NCBI GenBank assembly: GCA_964017235.1
Contig: OZ024933.1
Span: forward strand, 12,899,962-12,963,961
Source: Sabellastarte sp. h YS-2021
Taxonomy: Eukaryota; Annelida; Polychaeta; Sabellida; Sabellidae
DNA length: 64,000 nt
Direction: 5' to 3'
Of this stretch, positions 11,030 through 23,200 are shown piece by piece. Position numbers and translations under genes: made by a program. The stretch's first letter is position 1. The number at the start of each line of letters is the position of its first letter. The notes beneath the pieces were generated by a model that saw nothing but the letters and a program-made list of their open reading frames with translations, was not told the DNA's origin and ran no database searches.

Positions 11030-12440
11030 GATTGGATTTCTGTCATCTAGTGATTTTGTGTATCATTTCTTGTGATTTCAACGTCCATGCAATGTTTAGG
11101 TTGGTGACAGTTATAAATTTGTGACTTTCCTCAACTCATGTGATTTCAGTCAGCAGCCACACTACCCATCTGCCTGGTCATATACTTGATCCTATGCTAT
11201 TATACATTAATGAGGATGTCGGGACCTCCTATCTGATCTTGCACATCCCTCCTGCAAATACTGTACATGATCTTTATGAACAATATTTTAATGAACTAGG
11301 TGGCAGGCACCTAGTATCTAGACAGACAGAAAAACTCTGCAGAATTGGCTCTGTTATTGATTAACTAAGTCTCTGAAGCACCAAAGAATCTATGCAACAA
11401 ACATTGTATAGAAGTTGACTCCATCACCAGATTGCTTTGGTGCAATCAATTTGTAAACTAAAACAAGTCACACTATTATTGGGAACTATGAAAGTAAGCA
11501 AGGGGTGCTCTTAGTGTGCAAGAAAACAAAAATGAACTGACAATTAAATAAATTGACAAAGCCTTTTGGATGGAATTTTCCATTTCACATTCTCCATTTC
11601 TCCCTCATTTTATTTTGATCCAGTTTCGGGTGTTGTACTTGGGTGAAAACTATTTTAAGACCAAAAAATAAATTCTTCCTTACAAAATTGCTCTATCTCA
11701 GTGACTTGTTCTGACTGAAACAATTCTGGATTCCTTTGGTGTAGAGACTAATATTCTGTGTTGACAGGTTCTATTCGTGTCCTGTATTCTGTTTGCATTC
11801 CCAGCTAAATTTGCACTTATCCAAGGTCAGATAAAGGTCAAATTATTGTTTAGCAAATACGTGTTCAGTAATGATGAAGCAATTGCACAAAATAAGGTTT
11901 GAGAGTTTTTATTTTATGTGCTGGTTTCAAAATTAAAATGGATGTAACAAGCAGTTCTAAAAGGTCAAACAAATGTCAAGTTATTATTGAGGTCGTAAAA
12001 ATCTATATCAGGACCAATAATACAAATGCTATATCTTCTTGGGATAGGTGGTCCATATTTTAATTTGGTCATTGAAATCAATGGTCATTGAAATCAATGT
12101 ATATGTTATACAGAATAGCGACGTCAAAAAGATAATGTGTCTTCCACATGTGTCTTCCACATTGTGCATTTTATTGTACTGTCCTCATTTACTATAGAAA
12201 TGTTTCACTTTCCTTGCTCATTGGGAGTAAATCTTCAATGATGGCGGTCAGTAATTTTGCTTAAATTCTGTCTGCTCCAGATGTAAGGAAAATAGGTACT
12301 TGCCTTATATATAAAATACTAATGAGATCATACTGAACTGTTATATAATTGCAAATTCGACATTGCTTTCCATTCCAATTGGAAAAAGCCACTCGTGTAA
12401 CTAGAATTATAAAGGCAAGCAAACTGTACCCAGGTATCAT
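11030..12440 (+). mobile_element. Heavily eroded LINE pieces
   Basis: Around 11075-11200 a CDFNVHAM stretch and HLPGHILDPML resemble the end of an apurinic-type LINE endonuclease (GDFN and GHTLDL motifs). A linker-like LYEQYFNELGG follows to 11364. Near 12370-12430 EKATRVTRIIKASKLYPG resembles the QNAARV region of the reverse transcriptase C-terminus. The parts lie in different frames with much unrecognisable sequence between, so they may come from one or two old copies. Confidence 0.4.
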
Positions 12441-13300
12441 CAGTGTTCAAACATTATTAATTGTAACTGTAGTGACACATTGGTCCTAGCTTGCTTTTAG
12501 CTTTCTACAAGAAAAATCAGAACTCTGTTGAAGCAAGCCAGAATGATTATAAACATAATTTTAAATATGCTACCATACACAGCATACACTGTTTCATGTT
12601 TATCATACACATAAGTTAGTTCATTTGTACCATCATCCTGAACCATATTAGAACATTTTTTGTATATTGTGATGTACATTTCCACTACACAACTGAGTTG
12701 CATCTTTTCGTACTATTACATTATTTATATCTCTCTTACAACAGTCTGCCGCCCCCCAGAGGTCTGTGAACAACAGCACTGTGGAGGAATTAGTTCATCT
12801 GTGTCAATAACTAAAGCTGAACTATGTTCCATTCTATTTACAGTATACAAATTACACAGTTGTAAACTTGAATGAGTACATTGTAAATGCATGTAAATTA
12901 TATATATCAAGGACACGTACATCATGAAATTACAAATAATTCTGTATACACACTAAAGTTAACTAATTAGTTATTACAGTGGTAATATAATATAATAAAC
13001 TTATATCTCGGCTGATCCACCCAATGTAAAGGATTCACACCAACACCTACAGTATCTGTCTAGTCAACCACTACACCCGAATTGTAAAGTAGTTGAGAAG
13101 ATTGTCCATATTGAGATATAATATGCACTAGATTCATAATAACATACCCATGTATATTTTTAAAACCCCTGAAGGCCCAATAGAAGTTGCTTGTGAAGGT
13201 GGCATCATTCGTCTACCTTAGTCAGTGACTATTACTATGAATGTGTTCATTTTGAATAATGACCTTGGACCCAGCTAATTAGCTACTTTCCCGCTTTTCA
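12441..13300. other. No gene seen
   Basis: AT-rich intergenic DNA with several short opposite-strand open frames that show no domain and no coding bias I can recognise. Confidence 0.4.
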
Positions 13301-13309
13301 CCAAGTAAA

Positions 13310-14095
13310 CATTTTGGGGTGTTACAAACGTTTCTTAGGAATCGTTTGGCAAAGGTTAAACAATGATGGGTACAAAAACCATTTGTAATAGAATGTTTTT
13401 AAAACGTTTAAAATATACTTTTTATTAAACGTTTAACAATAAATGTTAGAAACATGTTATAAATGAACATAATAATGTCTGAATAATAATGGGGTCAGAG
13501 GTCAGAGGTTAAATATCTTTGTATGGTTGCTCACTATTGGAAATGTTACTTTTATAATAGTGTAAGATAATGGCTAAGAAATTGTGCCCCCATTCAATTC
13601 TTACTTTTAGGAATTGCATGTGGGGCAATTTTTAACAAAGTTCTCTAAAACCCCATATTATTGCTCACTGCTATATTTGTTTGGACATGTTTGAAGTTGG
13701 AGGATTAAAAATATAGGTTTAAAAACATTTTTGATAGAATGTTGTTAAAACATTTGACAAGCAGTGTTGTTTAAACATTTTATGTGCACTGTTTATCAAA
13801 CATTTCGTGATGAATGTTTGAAGCACATTTCCAGCAAAACCTTTAGCTATTTTATATATGTTTTAAAAATGTTTCCAGTAAAACCTAGCTTCTTGAGTTA
13901 TTTTATAAACGTTTAATAAACACTTTCAGCAAAAACGTTTGTCTAGAGAATGTTTATAAAAAAATTTTAAACATTACAATGTAAACATTTACTTGGAAAC
14001 GTTTAGAAAACCATAAGATAGGGTTTAATTAGGTTTGAAAACATTTACTAAACATTTAAACCATTTAAAAACGTTTCTAATGTTATCTGGTTTAG
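13310..14095. repeat. AAACGTTT-rich repeat element
   Basis: At least seven exact copies of the 8-bp palindrome AAACGTTT, plus many AAACATTT and AAATGTTT variants, lie in under 800 bases. Longer subunits recur too: ATAGAATGTT is found near 13390 and 13730. The ends carry the motif in both orientations. It looks like a degenerate foldback or tandem-derived element. Confidence 0.65.
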
Positions 14096-14374
14096 TCTAT
14101 GCCTCACTTTTATTTTGAATTCCAAAGGGGTAGGACGCCAAAAAATAAGAACCCCCAAAAATTAAGAACCAAACTTTGTTTTATCACTTTTCATTTATAA
14201 CTGTTTTATGTTTTCACGTATTTTTGGTATTCCTATTGATCCCAAATGACAAGTTCATGAAGTGTTTTATATAAATATGTCCTCTGCATACTGGAGGATT
14301 GATTGGGTGGACTTCATCATATTACAACTACATTGAGACTTAGAGAGACTTAAGGCACAGGATGCAGAAGATAT

Positions 14375-14950
14375 CACCCCAGGTAAAGACACTAATACTC
14401 AAATCTTACAAGAACCTTGAGCTCCGGAATGTCAGAAATTGAGCGTAAAGTAAGTGCCATGGATGCCATAAGCTCACCAAAAGTGCAACCAACAGAGGAG
14501 ACCTGGAGAATACAGATGGTTACCTGATACTGCCGATGCTAGACACACTGAAGGGATCCAGGAGGATCTAAGCTCAAGTAGATGCCAGAGTAAAGGAGCT
14601 GCAATCAATGGCAAAAGTAAATCACAAAGGAGTGGTAGTGCAACTGTTTTCAGTAAGAATGAGCTTTATTTTGCCAGGAAATGCAAAATCTAAAGACAGT
14701 TACGACAGTCTTTCCTTGAGTTAATGGGTATCAGGATTTGCAGCAGTTATTCGGAACGAATGGAATAAAGAAACAAAACTTAACATACTGCAATATTTAG
14801 AAGAATTGATGGAAGATAGTCACGAAGAGCCCATGCATAAAAATGTCACACACTGGCTTGCACCACAAACAACAAATCTGAATACACTTGAACAAGGGAT
14901 TAATAAGTCGTGGGTTGTACAAAGAAATGGCTTTAGTTAAAGGAGGGTGA
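14375..14950 (+). mobile_element. DIRS-like gag fossil (fragment)
   Basis: The conceptual product contains SYDSLSL, WVSGFAAVIRN and LEELMEDSHE, matching in order the gag-like region of DIRS fossil 2 (SYDSLSVFQW, then YMADLREDTHDFSW). It is a broken fragment with several breaks; no RT or recombinase part was recognised beside it. It looks old. Confidence 0.55.
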
Positions 14951-16151
14951 TGACCTGTTCTTAATCCCTTAATTGGTTTGTTTTTAATCACTTAATCTTT
15001 AGTGACATGAAGTTTTTGAGATTTTAACAGAGGGGGTGAAATGCCTAGATGGATCAAAACCTTTATTGGACTTTGAAGTGCCAGGTTTGGTATGCATAAA
15101 AACCATAGTATGCAATGAGAAAAATAGCTTTGTATAACGAGCCAAACACAATATCCACACAAGCAAACACAAATGTATAATTTTGAAGGACATGAATGAT
15201 CTTTCTGTTATGGTCAGATGTCTGATCATCTTAAGAGATTTGACAACATATCTAATCCTGGGTTGGTTCATGATGGTGTTGCCGAGATAATACATTGCAA
15301 AATTAGCTCTAAAATTACAGAAATATTTTTAACCATATACACAGAAAAGCCATGGCAACCTGCAGTGTGACATCATAAAGAGCACTGTGCACAAATGCAG
15401 AAACCAACACAATTTCCAAATAGCAACTGGTAGGACCTTCCGTTTTCAATTTGAAGGCGTTCTTTAGCCTATCTCTCATTCCTTCCATGAAACCAACAAT
15501 ATACTCATGGGAATGAAAACACAGGTACAATCAGCAAAACCAGCAATTAAATATCATTATTTAACTCTTCTAACGATTCTAGACTTGTCTTTAAGCCACA
15601 CAAGGTGACTGCCAATGAAGCCTATCTTGGTTATATCTTGAAAGTATTACAGGAATATTTATTGTGATTCCTTATGACATGTGTATAAGCCAATAACTCT
15701 GATTATGTTGATAAGTAGGGTGGCATGCAGATATTAAAATTATAGATTTCTTTTCTAGTGAATATATCGCACAACAGTTTACCATTACAAGAAATATTGC
15801 AAAAACAAAAAGCTAAAATAATTTAGCATTTTATGTATTAATAGAATAATGTGTAAATAAATAGATGTTTATAAACTTGGACATAACATCATATGCAATA
15901 TTTTCATGAATTAGATATAAGGAAAAAACTTCCTTTGTTTATGCTTTGAAAAGAGCCTCCATACTTACTCCTTGCATTAACGAAAACCAATCTTACCTTA
16001 TTTTCTCTTCTATGTTAACAACTAAATATATTCTTTAAATTTTCAGCAATTGCTTGGATTCAAGCCTTCATTGATTGGTATGGTTAAAGGTACTGCTGAG
16101 GCACCAGTTGGAGTGGATTTAAGGTCATAAGGTCAAAAGTCAATAAAAATA
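14951..16151. other. No gene recognised
   Basis: There are open frames of 60-100 codons on the minus strand (14999-15295, 15315-15530), but neither shows a recognisable domain. The location between a DIRS gag fossil and a direct-repeat pair makes degraded retroelement sequence likely. Confidence 0.4.
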
Positions 16152-16528
16152 ATTATCAGATGTGGGTTTCTTTGTGTAAATGATAATTGATAAATGGTAG
16201 TTTCTCTTATTTTTATTAATGTTCTTTCACTTCATTTTCCACATGTAGTTACATACATACATGTTGGTCTGGGTTGTGTTGGTCAAAGTTGTGTTGGTCT
16301 GCTATCACTGCTGCTTGTTGTTGCTGAGGTAGCTGTTGCAGCTCTTGATTTCTAGTCATAAGATATTCTGGTTGAGGCATTAGACTGGTACTTAGATCTT
16401 ATAGCATCTCTCACCAATTATCAGATGTGGGTTTCTTTGTGTAAATGATAATTCAATACTGATAGTTTCTCTTATTTTTATTAATGTTTTTTCACTTCAT
16501 TTTCCACATGCAGTTACATAACATATTT
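16152..16528. repeat. Direct repeat pair of about 105 bp
   Basis: Copy 1 (about 16152-16255) and copy 2 (about 16418-16523) share AATTATCAGATGTGGGTTTC at the start and CACTTCATTTTCCACATG near the end, and are about 90 percent alike by eye. About 160 bases lie between them, including the triple motif TGTTGGTC. They may be split or terminal repeats of a decayed retroelement. Confidence 0.7.
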
Positions 16529-17940
16529 ACAACATCATTTCCTTTTCACCTTTCATTTCATACAGCATTATATCTAAGCTCATAATCTGTTAAAGTTCTG
16601 ACTCTAAATCATCATGTTTGCACTTAAAGACATCCTGAATCTAATTTGATGTAATTGGTGTAACAGAGCATTCTGATAATTCTAACAACTCTCACAATTC
16701 AAAGCTTGACCATTCTGACCTCCAACTCAGAAATGTTTCACCCTTTATTAAGGTATGTGACTGACAGTCCTTTGCCTGGTCCCATGACCAAGAAGTTATG
16801 ACCCCTCTGTCTTGTGACCTTTGGTCATTGTGATACGTAACTCAACCACCAATAATATTTAGGGGAACTGTCTAGGTCATGTTTCATTTATGTAGTGTCC
16901 ACAAGGTGATACTAGGATACTTTCAATGTACCACTGCAAAAGCAGATTTATTCTACACAACATACTTGAATTAAATGTGGAAATAACATCCTAATAGTGT
17001 TTAGATTTCAAAGAGATTTGTCACACTCTTAGTGATTCTTACATAATAGAATGAGGTCCTAAACCACATGGAATATTGTATGACAATAAAGTGTTACTCC
17101 ACATAAGTAATTAACGACTTATATTACTTAGCACCTACTCCTACTCATTACTGAAGCATATATAAAATATAAGCTTTTGAACTTTTATGTGGTCAGCTAA
17201 TAGCCATATGTAACACAGTGACCTAATTATCACTCTTTAGTTGACTTGTGTAACCCTACTCATTCCCATACACATAGCAAGAGCTTATACATAGTTAGTA
17301 GGACTCCAGCTGTGATCAACTGTGGAGACGAATGTGACATGAAGGGATTTCAAATTACTCAGTTCTGATAGAATGTTGGGAAGATAGATTTAAACTTTTT
17401 AAGGTCATGATGGCAAGGTCAATGAGAATAATGTATTGAGAAAAATTCTTCATTCACATGATAGTAAAGAAGATAAAGACAGCTTAAAATGTTACAAAGT
17501 AAGATTTTAAAAGCCCCCAACGGGGACATACAGTAAGACCATAAAATAAAATATCAAATACTGTAAGGTTTCGTACATACCCAGAAGAGTGAGTTTTAAC
17601 ATAATATTGATCCCATAGAGATATATGTATAAGATATCAAATACCATAAGATTACTCAAATACCCATAAGAGTGAATTTAAACATAGTAGTGATTTCATA
17701 TATATAGGCATTAGTGCATCTTCTGCTAGCAATACAGTTATGTCACAATGTCAGTCAGTCCTGTCAAGGTCAAGCTGGGGTATGTGATCTGGTTCAGCTA
17801 GGTCAAATTGAGGTCACAATAGGTAGGGGAAGTCCGGGTCAGTTGAGTCCAGTCTGCTGATCTATCTCTAAAGATCTCCCTAATAGGTGAATAAGGTCTG
17901 AAGAGAGGCTCAGCTTATGAATAAGAAACTTTAACCCAAT
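16529..17940. other. No gene seen
   Basis: Intergenic. Two related stretches near 17530-17600 and 17630-17700 share ATATCAAATAC and CCAGAAGAGTGA / CCATAAGAGTGA, so they form a short local repeat with a period of about 105 bases. Confidence 0.4.
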
Positions 17941-17944
17941 ATAC

Positions 17945-18160
17945 TAGAAGAGCCACATCAATCCGAAGAGACCTCCCTCCAGATGGGTCAATTCTGGAGG
18001 GGTCAAGCTCGACCTTGAAATCGAAACACTAGAATTTCTATCAACACAGAGTTTAGGCGGAGTCACATCAATCCAAAGAAACCTCAGTTTAGGTGGGTTA
18101 GTCCTGAAGGGGTCAAGCTCAGCCATGAAATGCATACTAGGTTTTCCTAGGTTAAAATTT
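17945..18160. repeat. Minisatellite, unit about 108 bp, two copies
   Basis: Two adjacent units share CACATCAATCC, GGGTCAAGCTC and the CTAG-A/G-TTTTC ending. Related, more diverged units occur at 26950-27430. The minus-strand open frame across it is only a reading of the repeat. Confidence 0.65.
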
Positions 18161-19460
18161 GTGGGGCGGTCCTGGGTCAGCCAGGCCCTGCCTTAAAAGT
18201 CAGCAATTTGACTAAAATTCTTCTGAAATTATTCCAGAATAAGTTGCAGGTTGCCCATATTGCTTTAAGGGGCTGCTGGTGCTTAAATTTCTTCCATGTA
18301 TGCACGATGGCTGACAATTTGAAACTATGCTATGCTAGTTGGTGAATTAGGGTCACCTAATTCCTTATTGGCCAGACAGGGTCATTGTTCCAAACAGAGG
18401 TTATAAGGGTAGATGAAGAAATCTTAAGGTACACAGCAACTGATAGGCCAGGCTCCTAAGTGGGCCATGCCCTGCAAAATTACCACTTTTGTCATACATA
18501 TATATTTTTTTTCTAATTGGTACTCTCCTATTTCACTTTTTGATGTGAAAAACTTACTCAAAATTGAACAAAACGAGATATCTTTTTTAATTTGAGTCAC
18601 GTGAAATGATATCTCAACTTTTAGTAGTAGCTAAATATTCGAATGCAGAATCATGAAGGTAAAGGTCAAGCAATTTGTGAGCTATAAAAATATTAAGTTT
18701 AAATTTTTATTTTTACATGTTAGCAATTATTGTACAGTTGTTTGACACGGAAATAAGTATAAAATTATATAAAAGGAAGTGTTTGCTGTATATGGGTCAA
18801 CACATGGAATTGTCATCTGTGCAATCTTGTTGAAAGTAGGGTTGAAATGGACCAGAGGTTAAAGTGGTGTTTGCAGAATTATATATACTAATTCTACTTT
18901 CCACTAATTTCATTAACACAAATTTTTAATGTAAAAATAATTTGGTTTTATCTTTTTTTTCTTATATTCTTTTGACTGGCTATAGATAATACCCTCAGGT
19001 CCTTCCTGGTGGAAGTTAGTGTTATTAGTGTTCATTAGTAAACATAATCACCAACTAGAATTTGTACTTCAAAACTAACATCACTAAATAATTAAAATCA
19101 GTTGCGAGGCAAACCCTGTTACTATGTTCATTTTTAAAACTTAGGTGAACTGTGACCTACTAATGTCCAAATTCTGTTAAATGAATAATGTGATTAGTTA
19201 TGCCAGGTTGTGTTAAAATGATATAAAGATTATAATGGTAACAAATAATTGCACTCCTAATGTCAGTGAACACAAAGGCAACATTTAATAGACATTCCAT
19301 AAGCGGCCCTGCTCAGAAATTCCTCTCACATATTTTTAAGGCTAAGTTTTGGCTTGCATTCTAGCTTCAATTTTCATTCATTTTTGTTATTTTTGTTATT
19401 TGTGATTTTATATATTTCATCAATAACGTTTGACTTGAACACTATGGTTTAGATTTCATA
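18161..19460. other. No gene seen
   Basis: Intergenic AT-rich DNA without recognisable coding or structured repeat content. Confidence 0.4.
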
Positions 19461-19464
19461 CCTG

Positions 19465-19530
19465 GGTGTAGCCTAGCAGGTAAATCACGCCTCTAGGAAC
19501 ACAGAGTATGTTGGTTTAAAACCGCGGTAC
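19465..19530 (+). repeat. Possible tRNA-like SINE head
   Basis: TAGCCTAGCAGG at 19469-19480 resembles a pol III A box, and GGTTTAAAACC at 19513-19523 resembles a B box. The spacing is that of a tRNA. No 3' SINE body or clean cloverleaf was identified. Confidence 0.35.
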
Positions 19531-20289
19531 AGGCAGGTAAATAGTAGCTCGGATGACCGCTTAAGATGGCAGCCCTCTTGTCATTTGGTTCTATCCTGAG
19601 CGGCAGGTCAAAGAACCTCAAGGATATTGATGAATGGCCATCCTTCAGCCTTTCTGTTAGGCAAATATTAGTAACTTGTGATTTTGGACTGTCGCTTGGG
19701 TTGTTTGGGCGACCCAGGTGTCAGTCCTCCCCGCAAGCCACACTTGCTGCATAAAGTTCTGGAAAAATTTCTTGGTGGTATGGGTACCAATCTGAAAGTG
19801 CTTTTGGTTGACTTATTTCTGGGTTCCTACAAACCATTGCTCAGTTTCTAGGCGCTCAGACATAACACTTAAGATTCTTGGCTTCTATGCTTCACTTTGA
19901 ACTTGATATTTGAAGGTTGAACACTGAAAAAATTATTTCTGCTCTTTTTATCCTGATTTTAGTGTTTCAACTTGTAAACATGTAAATACAGGACGGTTCT
20001 TACCCTGTAGCAAGTTTTTTTACTTCTTGATTGAAGTTGTGATCACAGATACCAGTGGACTTTGTGAACTTAGCTGCTGATTTGCATTAGACTGCATGGT
20101 CATCGTGTCAACCTCAGGCTTTATTAACCAAACCACCGGGGGGTGGTCTACCCTATGTTTATTATTCTTGTGCATGGCTTGCCATGTTATTTAGCTTTGG
20201 TCAATTAGAGCCTGTGTTTGATTCGCTGGACATGGAATCTTAAGGGCTAAAAATATTGTAAATCAATATATTGTCAATAGAAATTCAAA

Positions 20290-23200
20290 ATGCCAGACCA
20301 TAAACAATTATGCAAGGCATGTAAAGTGCGACATCTACCTCCAACAGGGAAGTGCCAGTATAAGAAGTCTCAGCCACATTCTGATTATGAACTTTTACGA
20401 GATGCTGTCGCTGCAGGACATAGTTCTGGGACTCAACCCCAGGGGACACATGAGGGCAGACAGCAGCTTCAACTGGAGATTCTTCAACAGTTGAAGAAGG
20501 CTACAGAATGGTTGGACAAGGTAGTAGATCGGATGGAGGCAACAACGGCCAGATCTACACCCACATCAAAGTTAAGTAGTGACAGTTTCCTTCGAAGTAT
20601 CAAGTCCAGTAAAAAACATTAAAAATCTAGGGTTCTCACTGATTCGTCGTCCTCTGATGACAGTGATAGTTTCAGTTGACAAATGCTTAGATCTAGTTCA
20701 TTACAGAAGAAAGTAGACAAAATATTAAAAGACCTAGAGCAGAGTTCACAGGTTACAGGTAAAGATAGCCCTGGGTTCAAATCTCAGACAGGATGAAATA
20801 TTGACATACAGGTCAAGCACAAAGTAATCTGGCCGCATGAGGCCATTCTAGGTAGACAACATATGAATTAGGACTAATTATCATTGACCCAATGGGTGCA
20901 GGGTTTTTGTAGAAATGTTTTAGAAGAAAGTGATATTATGATTTCATATTTGTCAGATCTGATGGAAGATGCCACAGATTTTTCCTGGCAGGGGGCGAAG
21001 GCGGCAAATGCCATATTATTGTGTGAGATGGAGAGGGTCTCACTGAATTGGGAAGATAGTGATCGAATTGATCACATACGTAGGGCTCATGCCCAAAAAC
21101 ATGTTCCCAACAAGCAAAATATTGGGGTAGAAATGAGATAAAAAAAACTTGGTTTTGTAAGAACTTTCAGACCAACAACTGCACTTTTCAAAAGGATCAT
21201 GAAACCAATGGGAAGTTACATAAACACATTTGTGTTTTCTGCTTGGCCAATGGTAAACAGCTCAATCATTCTGAAAAATTGTACAAACAAAAATCAAACA
21301 AAAAACGAGCACTGGTGTTGAAAATGCACACGTTTTGAAGGTTAATAGGGCTCAGTCAAGAGCCCAGGAAGTGTTTTGTAAAAAACAATTGTGTAATACT
21401 CATGTTTGTTTGTCTGATGACAGTAGTAAAAGTTTCTATTATACTAGAATTGTGTACAGTTCAAAAGTAAACCCCAGACAAATTGATGCTTTGATGGCTA
21501 AGAAGTCAAAAAAATATAAAAAACTTGTAAAAATATCAGCCTCTCAGTACAAAGTAGGGTTGTTTGAGGTAAACACAATTTACCAAAAATTCAAAGTGTC
21601 TGTGAAAGTAAAAATGTGTGTGGGGTCAATTCCATTAAGCAGCATGAAAAAATTCCTAGTTGTAAAAATGTCAGAGGTGGGTGCAGGCCTACCAGTGACA
21701 AAGGTAATGGAAACACATCTATACAGAGTGTGGATGTGATAAATACAGAGAAATGTGTTAATGAAATGGTTGAGGTTAAAAAATCTCCCACAACTGAGTC
21801 AAACAATGCAAATGAATTGGACCGTCATATTGATGACGCCTTGTCAGCTAAGGTCATATCCACAGAAGACAAAGATTTCAACTACAAATGCAAGCCAAAG
21901 AGACATGATGATGTTCGGGATAGTATGAACGAAGCCAATGGCAAAAATTTGGAATTCACACCTATTTTTGACATAAATTACACGGGCATTGAGGACAAAT
22001 TTGCCAATTCAATTTTGCATGTTCATCAATTCACCAAGAATTCAATTTCAAATGTCAATACAACTATTCACAAAAAAAAAACGGCGGGATCGGTCCCAAT
22101 TTGATTTTGGTTTTGTTCCTCTTGATGAACAGAAACTGCCAGACACGTGTATGGTTGGTGGGGCCACTGATATCTCCCTGTTTGACCTTCATGACTTGGT
22201 TAAACAGTCTGGGGTTGCTAACTACATGGGCGTCAGAATACCCATCAAATCACAACTGAATGTAAATGTATGGAAACAGGAATTGGTCCAATACTGGGGC
22301 CAGCAGTTTTTACAACTAGTTGAATTTGGATTTCCCTTAGATTTCAATAGGAAGTGTCCTCTCAGATGTGAAAGAGGTAATCACAAGTCAGCAACAGAGT
22401 TTCCAGCTGACATTGACGCCTATATTGATGAGGAAACCAAATTTGACGCCATCTTGGGTCCCTTCAAAGAAAAACCAATTGATTCAAGTCACAGTTCCCC
22501 TTTTATGACCAGGCCAAAGCTTTATTCAAGTCGACATAGGGTTATAGTAGACCTAATTGGCCACTAGGTGCCTCAGCTAATGCTCAGTTAATTCTTATCT
22601 AGATAGTGATTTTGTCCTAACGTTTCCTACAGTCGATGATATCACCAATGAATTGGTAATGCTGGGACGTGGCGCTCACATTTACAAGGTTGACTTTTTG
22701 TGTGCGTTCCGTCACATCAAGGTGGATCCTGGCGATTTTGAGCTTCTAGGCCTTGAATGAGATGGCCATTATGTAGACACGTGCGTCCGGTTCGGGACGC
22801 AACAGGCAAGTCAAATTTTCCAGCGTTTAAGCAACGGCGTCAGGTACATCATGCAACAAAAAGGGTTTACCATCATTGATTACATAGATGACTATGTAGG
22901 CATGGGCGTTCCCAGCGTTGCGTCTGCATCTTATGTTGCATTCATTGACCTTATGGGACGGTTAGTCCTCAGTATCAGCCAGAACAAGCTTGATTCCCCT
23001 GCGACGCAAGTGACCTGTCTGGGGGTTCTCATTGATACAGGGCGTGGGACAATTGCTATACCTCCTGAAAAGTCGCGTGACATTACAGAAACAGTTCATA
23101 CTTGGCTCAATAAATCCATCTTAGGTCTCCTCTTATATGTCCAAAAATGCGTCAAACCTTAGCGTATATTTCAGAATGCTGGACCTGTTAAGATCTGCTC

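Noticed and set aside
14999-15530. Two minus-strand open frames as small genes
   Set aside because: No recognisable domain, start context or splice structure; they lie in DNA that looks like degraded repeats.
17944-18135. Minus-strand open frame with Pro-rich repeats
   Set aside because: It is the translation of a minisatellite.
19465-19530. Functional tRNA gene
   Set aside because: Boxes are only approximate and no cloverleaf or acceptor stem closes; at best a SINE head.
20290-20622. Open frame with Cys/His residues as a host zinc-binding protein
   Set aside because: Its place directly before RT, RNase H and recombinase regions makes it the gag-like part of DIRS fossil 1.
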